Shown: in pieces, positions 37,617-46,045 of the stretch
How the letters are laid out: every line of letters starts with the position of its first letter
How positions within the stretch are numbered: the first letter of the stretch is position 1
Assembly: GCA_017617995.1 (NCBI GenBank)
Contig: JAFZVE010000066.1
Location: forward strand, 1 to 64,000
DNA length: 64,000 bases
DNA from: Clostridiales bacterium
Lineage (GTDB): Bacteria > Bacillota > Clostridia > Saccharofermentanales > Saccharofermentanaceae
Direction: 5' to 3'
Program-made: the position numbers and the translations under genes
Notes under the pieces: model-generated
Seen by the model: the letters and a program-made list of their open reading frames with translations, nothing else
Databases searched by the model: none
What the model was told of the DNA's origin: nothing

Positions 37617-38665
37617 GCTGGTATCTGGAAGCAGGAAATGACAGTGACATCGTTCTTTCGAGCCGGATCAGACTGGCGAGGAATCTCCGCGGGTATCTGT
37701 TCCCGAACTGCATGAATGACGAGGCCAGAAAAGCGGTGCTGGAGAAGGTATCAGAAGTCCTCACAAATATCCCGGGTAATCCTCTGATGAGGATGGATAT
37801 TGCTCCGCTGCCGCAGACAGACAGGCGCGCACTCATCGAGAAGCACCTGATCTCGGAGGAGCTTGCGAAAGGGCAGGAAGGACAGAGTGCCTTTATATCG
37901 AAGGATGAGAACATCAGTGTGATGGTCAACGAAGAGGATCATATACGGATCCAGGTGATGTCACCGGGATTCTCTCTTGAGAATACTTATAAGCAGGCGG
38001 AAGATATGGCGATTTATCTGGAAGGGATGCTGCCCATCGCGTTTTCCGAGAAGTATGGTTTCCTGACGGCGTATCCGAGTAATACGGGTACGGGACTTCG
38101 GGCTTCGGTGATGGTTCATCTGCCGGTCCTGACAAGTATCCGGGGAATCACGGCCCTGAAGGATTCGCTTCAGAAGGCAGGGTATACAGTTCGAGGAGCA
38201 TATGGCGAGAATAGTAAGTCAGTAGGAAATATCTACCAGATCTCGAATACGATCACGCTGGGCATCTCGGAGAAGAAGACACTCCAGAATTTCGGGAAGA
38301 TGATCAATGAGGTCATCGCCCTTGAGAGAAAACTGAGGCAGGAGTTCTACGGGAAGAACAAGGAGAAATTGGAGGATCGGGTCTTCCGTTCACTGGGGGA
38401 ACTGACCTATGCGAGATTGATCTCGTCTGCAGAGGCGATGAACCGTCTGAGTGATCTGAGACTTGGTGTGGCCTGTGGTTTTCTGAAGGATGTCAATGAA
38501 CGGCAGCTGATGCTGCTCCTGAATACGATCGGGGATGCGTCGGTCCAGAAAAGGTGCGGTGAGGTGCTGACACCGAAAGATCTGGCCATGAGACGTGCTG
38601 ATCTTATACGGGAAGTCCTTAAGGGAAAAGAAGAGAAAAAGAATGAAGAGGAGAAGGGAGAATAA
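37613..38665 (+). CDS. mcsB: Protein arginine kinase McsB
   Basis: A 350-residue phosphagen-kinase family protein: nucleotide-contact arginines in VLSSRIRLARNL, the NEEDHIRIQ substrate loop, and the NTGTGLRASVMVHLP segment. It phosphorylates arginines of CtsR and of proteins destined for ClpCP. In most phosphagen kinases and McsB proteins the residue before the PxNxGTG loop is Cys; here the codon at about 38072 is TAT, giving AYPSNTGTG. The ATG overlaps the mcsA stop (ATGA), and clpC starts three bases after its stop. Confidence 0.93.
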   Translation: MSWYLEAGNDSDIVLSSRIRLARNLRGYLFPNCMNDEARKAVLEKVSEVLTNIPGNPLMRMDIAPLPQTDRRALIEKHLISEELAKGQEGQSAFISKDENISVMVNEEDHIRIQVMSPGFSLENTYKQAEDMAIYLEGMLPIAFSEKYGFLTAYPSNTGTGLRASVMVHLPVLTSIRGITALKDSLQKAGYTVRGAYGENSKSVGNIYQISNTITLGISEKKTLQNFGKMINEVIALERKLRQEFYGKNKEKLEDRVFRSLGELTYARLISSAEAMNRLSDLRLGVACGFLKDVNERQLMLLLNTIGDASVQKRCGEVLTPKDLAMRRADLIREVLKGKEEKKNEEEKGE

Positions 38666-38668
38666 CCT

Positions 38669-41332
38669 ATGAATATTTCTAGAAGAACAATGGAGATGCT
38701 GACACGTGCACATATGTATGCCGCGTCTTTTAACTACACTTTTATTGGAACGGAGCACATCCTTCTTGCGCTCACGGATGAGAGCATGTCGCCGGTAGAC
38801 GAGATCCTGGACCGCCATGGCGTCAGCAAGGACGATGTCATGCGCGAGATCGTCAAGCTTGCGGGAAGAGAGCCGGGAGCTCTGGTAGAGAGAGAAGCGG
38901 ATCCGAACCAGATCTTCACGCAGTGCACCAACCGCACAAAGCGACTGCTGTATCTTGCGGAGTATCTTACGAAGAAGGAAGGAAAGAGCGTCGTGGAACC
39001 GGAGCATGTGCTCCTGGCGATCCTTCGTGATGGACAGTGCACAGCCTATCGGATCCTGGCGTACCATGACTTTGATGCGCAGTCGGCCAGTGTGGAACTG
39101 ATCGATATTCTCAGTGAAAGAGCGCAGAACGACAGCTCGCGTTATGAGGATGAAGATGAGGGTCCGGATGACGATGAAGATGAGGATGAGGACGAAGAGG
39201 AAGAGGACGATCCGGTGTCCCGCTTCTTCGGTGGCGAATCCGTGAAGAGAAAAGGAGCAAAGAAGAGCTCCGATTCCAAGGAGAAAGACGGGAAGACAAA
39301 GACCCTCGATAAGTACTGCAAGGATCTTACATCTGAGGCTAAAGCGGGTCGTATCGATCCGGTTATCGGACGAGAAGAGGAAATCTCGCGTGTCATGCAG
39401 ATCCTCGTAAGAAGAACAAAGAATAATCCGGTACTGATTGGTGAACCGGGTGTCGGTAAGACGGCGATTGCAGAAGGTCTTGCGGTGAAGATGGTGAACA
39501 ACGATGTTCCGGAACTTCTCGCTGGAAAGAGAGTCCTCTCACTGGATCTGTCTTCGATGGTTGCCGGTACGAAGTACAGAGGTGAATTTGAAGACCGTTT
39601 CAAGAAGAGTCTGGAAGAAGCGACGAAGGCCGGAAATGTCATTCTCTTTATCGACGAACTGCACATGATCATGGGTGCCGGTAATTCGGAGGGTGCGATG
39701 GATGCAGCCAATATGCTCAAGCCGCTTCTGGCCCGTGGCGAGCTACATGTGATCGGTGCGACGACACTGGATGAATACAGGAAGCGTATCGAGAAGGATT
39801 CTGCTCTGGAGCGTCGTTTCCAGAAGGTACTGGTCAAGGAACCGAGCACCACGGATACGATCCTGATTCTTAAAGGTATCAGAAGCAAGTTTGAGGAACA
39901 CCACGGGATCAAGATACCGGACGATGCCATCGATCAGGCTGTCATCCTAAGTAGCCGATATATTACCGACCGTTTCCTCCCGGATAAGGCGATCGACCTG
40001 ATCGACGAGGCGGCATCGAGATTGCGCATCAAGGCTTCAACTGAGCCGGATGAGACGAAGAAGATCGGTGAACGTATCAACGAGATCATGAGGCTCAAGC
40101 AGGAGGCAGTAAACAATCAGGACTTTGAGACGGCACAGAAACTCAGAGATGAGGAGACTCTTCTTGAAGAGAAACTCAGCACACTGCGTCAGCAGGTGGT
40201 GAGCTCCGATGCGAAGAAAGAACTGGCCCTGACACCGGATGATATCGCGGATATCGTGGCGAACTGGACCGGCATCCCGGTCAAGAAGATCACTGAGAGT
40301 GATGCCGAGCGTCTGAAGACACTCGAGGAAGAACTCAAGAAGCGAGTGATCGGTCAGGATGAAGCGGTGACTGCGATCAGTAAAGCGATCAGAAGATCCC
40401 GTCTGGGACTTAAGGACCCGAAGCGTCCGTCCGGATCGTTTATCTTCCTGGGTACGACCGGTGTCGGTAAGACCGAGCTGGCCAAGGCGCTGGCTGAGAT
40501 CATGTTCGGGAATGAGAATGCTCTGATCCGTGTTGATATGTCGGAGTATATGGAGAAACACGATGTCAGCAAGCTCATCGGTTCGCCGCCGGGCTACGTC
40601 GGTTACGAAGAGGGCGGTCAGCTTACCGAGAAGGTGCGCCGGATGCCGTATTCGGTCGTGCTCTTCGATGAGATCGAGAAGGCGCATCCGGAGATTTTCA
40701 ACTCTATGCTGCAGATCCTCGATGACGGGCGTCTTACGGATGGTCAGGGAAGAGTCGTGGACTTTAAGAACACGATCATCATCATGACGTCGAATATCGG
40801 TGCGCGTATGCTGACTACATCAGCCGGACGTCATATCGGATTCTCTATTCCGTCGGAGAAGAAGGACGATCCGTTTGCAGATGAGGCGGATGCCGAGAGA
40901 CTCTATGGCGGCAAGTCCTATAGCGAAGCGAAGGAAGTCGTGATGGAAGAACTCAAGAAGGCATTTAATCCGGAGTTCCTCAACCGTGTGGACGAGATCA
41001 TCTTCTTCAGAATGCTTGGTAAGCAGTCCATCCTCAAGATCGTAGATCTGCTTACATCCGGTCTGAGAAAGCGCGTCAAGGAGCTGGGTATCGACATTGA
41101 GCTTACGGATGCGGCAAGAGATCTTCTGGCCAAGAAGGGATACGATCCGCAGTATGGTGCGAGACCGCTCAAGCGTGTCATCCAGTCCATGGTGGAGGAT
41201 AAGTTCTCCGAAGCGCTGCTCGATAGAGTCGTAGCATCGGGAGAGACGGCTATCGTGGATGTCGAGAACGATGAGATCGTAATCAGAAAGAAGGAGACAC
41301 GCCAGGTGGCCGCAGCTGGTGTGGAGGAGTAA
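38669..41332 (+). CDS. clpC: ATP-dependent Clp protease ATPase subunit ClpC
   Basis: An 887-residue HSP100 unfoldase. It has an N-terminal Clp repeat domain (residues 1-145), a long acidic insert of nearly continuous Asp/Glu at about 158-181 followed by a Lys/Ser-rich stretch, the first AAA+ module with GEPGVGKTA, a coiled middle domain near 430-480, and the second AAA+ module with GTTGVGKTE. A C-terminal domain carries the ClpP-docking region. It unfolds phospho-arginine-tagged substrates for ClpP. The acidic insert makes it some 70 residues longer than B. subtilis ClpC. Confidence 0.96.
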   Translation: MNISRRTMEMLTRAHMYAASFNYTFIGTEHILLALTDESMSPVDEILDRHGVSKDDVMREIVKLAGREPGALVEREADPNQIFTQCTNRTKRLLYLAEYLTKKEGKSVVEPEHVLLAILRDGQCTAYRILAYHDFDAQSASVELIDILSERAQNDSSRYEDEDEGPDDDEDEDEDEEEEDDPVSRFFGGESVKRKGAKKSSDSKEKDGKTKTLDKYCKDLTSEAKAGRIDPVIGREEEISRVMQILVRRTKNNPVLIGEPGVGKTAIAEGLAVKMVNNDVPELLAGKRVLSLDLSSMVAGTKYRGEFEDRFKKSLEEATKAGNVILFIDELHMIMGAGNSEGAMDAANMLKPLLARGELHVIGATTLDEYRKRIEKDSALERRFQKVLVKEPSTTDTILILKGIRSKFEEHHGIKIPDDAIDQAVILSSRYITDRFLPDKAIDLIDEAASRLRIKASTEPDETKKIGERINEIMRLKQEAVNNQDFETAQKLRDEETLLEEKLSTLRQQVVSSDAKKELALTPDDIADIVANWTGIPVKKITESDAERLKTLEEELKKRVIGQDEAVTAISKAIRRSRLGLKDPKRPSGSFIFLGTTGVGKTELAKALAEIMFGNENALIRVDMSEYMEKHDVSKLIGSPPGYVGYEEGGQLTEKVRRMPYSVVLFDEIEKAHPEIFNSMLQILDDGRLTDGQGRVVDFKNTIIIMTSNIGARMLTTSAGRHIGFSIPSEKKDDPFADEADAERLYGGKSYSEAKEVVMEELKKAFNPEFLNRVDEIIFFRMLGKQSILKIVDLLTSGLRKRVKELGIDIELTDAARDLLAKKGYDPQYGARPLKRVIQSMVEDKFSEALLDRVVASGETAIVDVENDEIVIRKKETRQVAAAGVEE

Positions 41333-41338
41333 TATACG

Positions 41339-42106
41339 ATGAGCGATGTGCGTATGAATGAGAAATTTATCCATGTCACACTTGCTGAAGAACCGGTGGA
41401 GGTCCACTGTCTGTATCCGCAGACAGTGGACTTTCTGGCGTCCTATAGGAGCACAAAGGAGCAGCAGGAAGTGGAGGACCCGATACGTGTTGAGGTACAG
41501 CCGGAGGAACTGGAAACAGAACAGATCAAGTCTGACCGGGAGCGGGAACTCGAAGGCCTTCCGAAACATATCTGGCCGAAGGAATACCTCGAGCAACTGG
41601 CTGTATACAGGCACATCGCAGATGAAATACCGAAGCGGAATGTGATCCTTTTCCACGGGTCCGTGATCGCGGTAGATGGGGAAGGGTATCTCTTCACGGC
41701 GGTAAGCGGAACGGGAAAATCTACGCATACGCGTCTGTGGAGGAAGTATTTCGGTGATCGTGCCGAGATGATCAACGACGATAAGCCCCTGATCCGGATC
41801 GAGGAAGGGAAAGTCCTGGCATATGGAACGCCTTGGGACGGGAAGCACCATCTGAGTACGAATAAAGCCGTGCCGCTGAAAGCGATCTGTTTTCTGGACA
41901 GGGGAGTGGAAAATGAGATCCATCAGATCGATCCGATGGAGAAATACCCGATGCTTCTGCAGCAGATATACAGACCCAAAACGGCAGAGGGTCTGACCTG
42001 TACGATGCATCTTATCGATCTTCTCATGAAGGAGACGAAGTTTTATCACCTGCATTGCAATATGGATATTGAAGCCGCGGAGGTCGCATGGAACGGAATG
42101 CATTGA
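41339..42106 (+). CDS. HPr kinase-like P-loop protein
   Basis: A 255-residue protein whose C-terminal two thirds match the HprK/PEP-carboxykinase-like fold: HGSVIAVDGEGYLFTAVSGTGKSTHTRLW with the Walker A at about residues 122-129, INDDKPLIR as the metal-binding strand, and GTPWDGKHHLST. It lacks the HprK N-terminal domain; the first 75 residues are charged. Such small HprK-like kinases occur in peptide-modification loci (lasso peptides and others) next to PqqD-like proteins, S24/S26 peptidases and ABC exporters. It starts six bases after clpC, behind GGAGG, and overlaps the next gene by 19 bases. Substrate unknown. Confidence 0.75.
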   Translation: MSDVRMNEKFIHVTLAEEPVEVHCLYPQTVDFLASYRSTKEQQEVEDPIRVEVQPEELETEQIKSDRERELEGLPKHIWPKEYLEQLAVYRHIADEIPKRNVILFHGSVIAVDGEGYLFTAVSGTGKSTHTRLWRKYFGDRAEMINDDKPLIRIEEGKVLAYGTPWDGKHHLSTNKAVPLKAICFLDRGVENEIHQIDPMEKYPMLLQQIYRPKTAEGLTCTMHLIDLLMKETKFYHLHCNMDIEAAEVAWNGMH

Positions 42107-42861
42107 AAAGCAGGAACTGGGGAGACAGCACGGCTAAGTCAGGAGAGAAGACGCAGCCTCAGGGCAGAGGATTAAGCGGAAGTGTTCTTAAGGTGATCGC
42201 GGTCATCTCGATGCTCATCGATCACACTTCGGGACATGTACTGTCGAAGTATAAATGGATATATGCGCCACTTATCGAATTTCAGGGACATAAGCTGACG
42301 TGGATGTATATCCTCAGAAGTTTCGTCGGAAGACTGGCTTTTCCGATCTTCTGCTTTCTTCTCGTGGAGGGATTCATCCATACGAGAAGCCGGATAAAGT
42401 ATGCGGGGAATCTGGCGGCGTTTGCCTTTTTCTCCGAGATTCCCTGGAATCTCCTTCACGGTGGAGCGGCCCTGAACTATAAGTCTCAGAATGTGTTCTT
42501 CACGCTGCTTTTCGGTCTTCTCGGGATCTGGGCACTGGATCACTTCAAGGAAAAGGAACAGATCAAGGGTGTACTGATCACGGTAGGCCTTCTCATGGTC
42601 GCTTCCTATGCACATGCCGACTACGGGGTGAAGGGCTATGGCCTGATCCTGGCGATATATGGTCTGCGTAACAGCAAACTCCTCATGGGACTTGTGGGCT
42701 CGGCCCTGACTTCCTGGCGGGCAGGTATCGCATTCATACCGATTTCACTATATAATGGGGAACGTGGATTCATACGCGGAAAGATCTTGAAGTATGCCTT
42801 CTATGCGATCTATCCGGTGCACATGCTGATCCTGTATTTGATCAAACGTGGAGGAATCTGA
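42088..42861 (+). CDS. TraX-like multi-pass membrane protein
   Basis: A 257-residue protein with a polar 30-residue N terminus and about seven helices. The family signature is visible as LKVIAVISMLIDHTSG, RLAFPIFCFLLVEGFIHT and FSEIPWNLL, matching TraX-type proteins, which are related to acyltransferase-fold membrane enzymes and acetylate pilin in conjugative plasmids. There is no conjugation gene nearby, so an acylation of another exported molecule is possible but not shown. GGAGG lies four bases before the ATG inside the upstream gene. Confidence 0.78.
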   Translation: MERNALKSRNWGDSTAKSGEKTQPQGRGLSGSVLKVIAVISMLIDHTSGHVLSKYKWIYAPLIEFQGHKLTWMYILRSFVGRLAFPIFCFLLVEGFIHTRSRIKYAGNLAAFAFFSEIPWNLLHGGAALNYKSQNVFFTLLFGLLGIWALDHFKEKEQIKGVLITVGLLMVASYAHADYGVKGYGLILAIYGLRNSKLLMGLVGSALTSWRAGIAFIPISLYNGERGFIRGKILKYAFYAIYPVHMLILYLIKRGGI

Positions 42862-42864
42862 TTT

Positions 42865-43347
42865 ATGGAATCGGAGCGTGAGGGAAGCCGGCTCTCTTTT
42901 GAAGAGTATCTTGCCGAGTTCGGAAAACTGACGTACAGAAATGTCGGGACGAGCATGCTTCCCCTGATCAAACAGAACCGGGATGCCTTTACCGTGAGAA
43001 GACTCGAGCCGGGTGAGATGCCGAAGCCGAAGGATGTAGTGCTTTTCCGGAGAAGAGCTGCCTCGGGAGAAATGAAGTACGTCCTTCACCGGGTGTGGAA
43101 GAAGTCTGGCGATATGTATGTCTGTATCGGGGACAATTGTGTCAATGCAGAGAAGAACGTCCGACTGGAGGATATCATGGGCATACTGACCGAGGTCAAT
43201 CGGAAAGGAAGGATCGTGCGTATGACCGATCGATCCTACCGGATCTATGTCTGGTTCTGGTGTGTCACAAGACCGGTAAGGATCTTCTTTAAGAAAGCGT
43301 GGCTCCTGGCGAAAAAACTGGGGAAGAAGATATTGCGCAGAGGATAA
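42865..43347 (+). CDS. S24/S26-family peptidase (signal peptidase-like)
   Basis: A 160-residue protein with the serine motif GTSMLPLI (Ser about residue 30) and the downstream beta-strand segments KDVVLFRR, YVLHRVWK and YVCIGDN of the S24/S26 superfamily. The expected membrane helix of SipS-type enzymes is absent at the N terminus; a C-terminal hydrophobic/basic segment (IYVWFWCVTRPVRIFFKKAW) may anchor it. In similar clusters such proteins are thought to cut leader peptides. GGAGGA precedes the ATG, three bases after TraX-like. Confidence 0.78.
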   Translation: MESEREGSRLSFEEYLAEFGKLTYRNVGTSMLPLIKQNRDAFTVRRLEPGEMPKPKDVVLFRRRAASGEMKYVLHRVWKKSGDMYVCIGDNCVNAEKNVRLEDIMGILTEVNRKGRIVRMTDRSYRIYVWFWCVTRPVRIFFKKAWLLAKKLGKKILRRG

Positions 43348-43359
43348 GACGAGGAGAAG

Positions 43360-45033
43360 ATGACGAAGAAACAGAAGAATAAGCCGACTCTTCAATATCT
43401 GTGGGCGGTGACAGGAAAGCAGAAATGGAGCATATTGTTCCTGACGCTGATCCAGATCGCGCTGGCGCTCTTTGCGACGCTGCAGGCTGCCGTGCTCCGT
43501 GGCGTTGTCGATCGCGCATCTGAGAAAGATATGAGTGCTTTTGGCAAGATGGCTGTTTTCCTGGTTTGCGTGGTCGTCATCCAGCTTGTCCTGCGCGCAT
43601 TCTACCGGCCATTACGGATCTATGCACAGAGTAAGGTCGAGAATGCCTTTAAGTCGAGGCTGTTCCATACTCTTTTGTGGGATGATTACGCTTATACTTC
43701 CGGGACACATTCCGGCGAATGGATGAACCGCCTGACGTCGGATACCCATGTGATCTCCGATAACATGACACAGATCATCCCGGATCTGATCGGCATGATC
43801 GTCCAGCTTCTGGGCGCGCTGATCTATCTCCTGATCCTCTGTCCGATCCTGGCCTATATCGTAGTTCCGACCGGCATCATCGTGTGCCTGGTTGCGATGC
43901 TCTTCCGGAACCGCATGAAGATCCTCCATAAGAAGATCCAGGAGACGGACGGAAGACTTCGGATCTATATGACCGAGCACCTTCAGAATATGGTCGTGGT
44001 CCGCTCCTTTGCAAAGGAAGAGAGTGTATCGCAGGGTGCGGATCTTCGCATGAAGAGACATCACGAAGCGAAGATGAGGAGAGTGTGGTTCTATAATCTG
44101 GCGCAGATCGCGTACGGTATATTCTTCCGAGGCGTCTTCCTGATCGGCGCCCTGATCTGCGGCTACGGGATCCTGCAGGGCACGATTTCTTATGGTACAT
44201 TTACCGCAGTTCTCCAGCTGATCGGACAGGTCCAGTCACCAATCGCGAACATCACGGCGATCATGCCGCGATATTACGCCATGCTGGCCAGCGCAGAGCG
44301 TCTCATGGAGACTGAGCCTTATGTTCTGCAACTGAAGTCCACGAATGGCGTCGAGAACTTCAGCTGTATCGGATTCGAGAATGTGAACTTTTCCTATGGC
44401 GGAGGAGAGAAAGAAGAGAAGGAAAGAAAGGATGCATTCGTCCTCAACGGCTTTTCTCTAAAGATCGGCAAGGGTGATTATGTGGCGGTCACAGGGCATT
44501 CCGGATGTGGCAAGAGCACGGCCCTCCGCCTGCTTATGGGTCTTTATCGTCCGCTGTCCGGGACGTGCTACGTCGAGCTTGACGGGAAGCGACTCCCGCT
44601 TGAGGATGCACGACGTCAGCTCTTCGCCTATGTGCCGCAGGGCAACCAGCTCATGTCCGGTACGATCCGCGAGGTGGTGACCTTCGAGGATCCGGAGAAG
44701 ATGAAGGAAGATGACGCGATCCGCAGAGCGCTTCAGATCGCCTGCGCAGATGAATTCGTAGATACGCTAAAGGAAGGTCTGGATACGAAGCTCGGTGAAC
44801 GTGGAGCCGGTCTTTCGGAAGGCCAGATGCAGCGCATCGCTATCGCCAGAGCGGTATTCTCTTCGCACCCGATCCTTCTTCTGGACGAGGCGACAAGTGC
44901 ACTCGATGAGAAGACGGAAAGAAAACTTCTGGACAATCTCCGCTCGATGACGGATCGCACAGTCATCATTGTGACACACCGTATGAGTGTGCTCTCGATC
45001 TGTAATCAGGAGTGCAGGATCGGCGAACAATAA
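43360..45033 (+). CDS. ABC exporter half-transporter
   Basis: A 557-residue fusion of a six-helix type I exporter domain (residues 15-310) and an ATPase domain. The ATPase motifs are Walker A GHSGCGKST, the Q-loop region FAYVPQGNQ, signature LSEGQMQR, and Walker B ILLLDEATSALDE, followed by the VTHR switch. It has no N-terminal C39 peptidase domain, so any leader removal must be done by another protein such as the adjacent S24/S26 peptidase. It ends the four-gene set and is followed by the terminator at 45052-45084. Confidence 0.9.
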   Translation: MTKKQKNKPTLQYLWAVTGKQKWSILFLTLIQIALALFATLQAAVLRGVVDRASEKDMSAFGKMAVFLVCVVVIQLVLRAFYRPLRIYAQSKVENAFKSRLFHTLLWDDYAYTSGTHSGEWMNRLTSDTHVISDNMTQIIPDLIGMIVQLLGALIYLLILCPILAYIVVPTGIIVCLVAMLFRNRMKILHKKIQETDGRLRIYMTEHLQNMVVVRSFAKEESVSQGADLRMKRHHEAKMRRVWFYNLAQIAYGIFFRGVFLIGALICGYGILQGTISYGTFTAVLQLIGQVQSPIANITAIMPRYYAMLASAERLMETEPYVLQLKSTNGVENFSCIGFENVNFSYGGGEKEEKERKDAFVLNGFSLKIGKGDYVAVTGHSGCGKSTALRLLMGLYRPLSGTCYVELDGKRLPLEDARRQLFAYVPQGNQLMSGTIREVVTFEDPEKMKEDDAIRRALQIACADEFVDTLKEGLDTKLGERGAGLSEGQMQRIAIARAVFSSHPILLLDEATSALDEKTERKLLDNLRSMTDRTVIIVTHRMSVLSICNQECRIGEQ

Positions 45034-45051
45034 GATATTGATAGAAAAAAG

Positions 45052-45084
45052 GAACGGGAGAGAAAAATGCCCGCTCTTTTTTTT
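45052..45084 (+). terminator. Terminator after the ABC exporter
   Basis: Short stem GAACGGG/CCCGCTC (one mismatch) followed by eight T (45077-45084). Confidence 0.75.
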
Positions 45085-45090
45085 GCCCCA

Positions 45091-45119
45091 TTGACAAAAC
45101 GAATGTTCGGTTTTACAAT
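45091..45119 (+). promoter_or_regulatory. Promoter of the DNA repair gene at 45174
   Basis: Consensus TTGACA (45091-45096), 17-base spacer, TACAAT (45114-45119). The spacer contains CGAATGTTCG (45100-45109). Confidence 0.85.
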
Positions 45120-45150
45120 GGCCTCACAAACAAAAACGAACATAAATTCG
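45100..45150 (+). promoter_or_regulatory. LexA-like (SOS) boxes
   Basis: CGAACATAAATTCG at 45137-45150 fits the Gram-positive LexA/DinR box CGAAC-N4-GTTCG with one mismatch in the half-sites and lies just after the predicted start. CGAATGTTCG at 45100-45109, between -35 and -10, is a shorter CGAA/TTCG palindrome of less certain meaning. The downstream gene is a DNA repair candidate. Confidence 0.65.
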
Positions 45151-45173
45151 CATGGCGAAAGGAGGGGCCGGAT

Positions 45174-45962
45174 ATGGATATGGACCTGGAATACATATAT
45201 GACGGGACTTTTGAAGGATTTCTTTGTTGCATCTATGCAAGTTATGTGCGAAGAGAAGTGCCGACACATATATACGTTGAAGAGGGACTGCCCCTCCTCG
45301 GAGAGACAGCGACATGGATCGCGACGAACTGGCAGCAGGCCCAGAGTGTCTATGTGTCGCTAAGTAAGAAGATCGGTATGGAAGCCCAGGATATCGTGAA
45401 GGAAGTGTTTCTGACACATCTGCCGAATAAGGAGATGCTCCTCTTCCGGTACATCCGCCTGGGATATCAGCTGGGACGTGCGGTGATCTCTCCGGAAGAC
45501 TGGGAAGAAGCAGCAAGAGAGGGACGTCTCGGAGAGAAGGAGAGACAGCAGGCCCCACTTGTATTTACAGTTCTCGAAACTTCCGGGAATTATAGAACGG
45601 AAGTGAAGAATATCGAGGGCAAGCTTCATTTTCGATCATATACGGATGTCCTGATCTCCTGCATTACCCCGAGAAACAGGGTGCTTCCGTCTCTGGCGAA
45701 TTACTTTGAAAAGAGATTCTCGGATGCCAATTTTCTTCTGTACGACAAGACGCATAAGATGGCGGCTGTGCACAGGGAGGAGGGGACGATGGTGACGCTA
45801 TTGAAGAGTGTGAATCTGCCGATCCTCTATGATGAGAAGAACGTGTACGAGAATCTGTGGAAGTCATGGTATGAGCATCTTCACATCGAACTGCCCGAGA
45901 ATCCGCGATACGCGCTCAATGAGATGCGGACGCGGCTGTGGTGTGAGATCACGGGAGAATAG
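45174..45962 (+). CDS. TIGR03915-family putative DNA repair protein
   Basis: A 262-residue protein beginning YIYDGTFEGFLCCIYASY, the hallmark of the TIGR03915/DUF4130 family. The central TYLP-like segment and the C-terminal NPRYALNEMRTRLW follow. These proteins usually sit beside a radical SAM partner (TIGR03916) and are predicted to act on DNA or nucleobases; here no partner is next to it. AAAGGAGG lies nine bases before the ATG. The LexA-like boxes support a DNA-damage response. The exact chemistry is unknown. Confidence 0.82.
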   Translation: MDMDLEYIYDGTFEGFLCCIYASYVRREVPTHIYVEEGLPLLGETATWIATNWQQAQSVYVSLSKKIGMEAQDIVKEVFLTHLPNKEMLLFRYIRLGYQLGRAVISPEDWEEAAREGRLGEKERQQAPLVFTVLETSGNYRTEVKNIEGKLHFRSYTDVLISCITPRNRVLPSLANYFEKRFSDANFLLYDKTHKMAAVHREEGTMVTLLKSVNLPILYDEKNVYENLWKSWYEHLHIELPENPRYALNEMRTRLWCEITGE

Positions 45963-45971
45963 AAAACAGGA

Positions 45972-46001
45972 TGGTCTCATACGTGTATCGCGAAGAGACC
46001 A
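45972..46001. terminator. Bidirectional hairpin between convergent genes
   Basis: TGGTCTC/GAGACCA stem with a 16-base loop between the stops at 45962 and 46046. On the minus strand it is followed by ATCCTGTTTTCT, a weak T-run. Confidence 0.5.
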
Positions 46002-46045
46002 CCCCATATGAATTCGGACAAAAGAGTATCACGAAATCCGCAAGA

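Noticed and set aside
42088..42861. Conjugative element because of the TraX-like protein
   Set aside because: No relaxase, coupling protein, pilus or integrase gene and no attachment repeats in the surrounding sequence.
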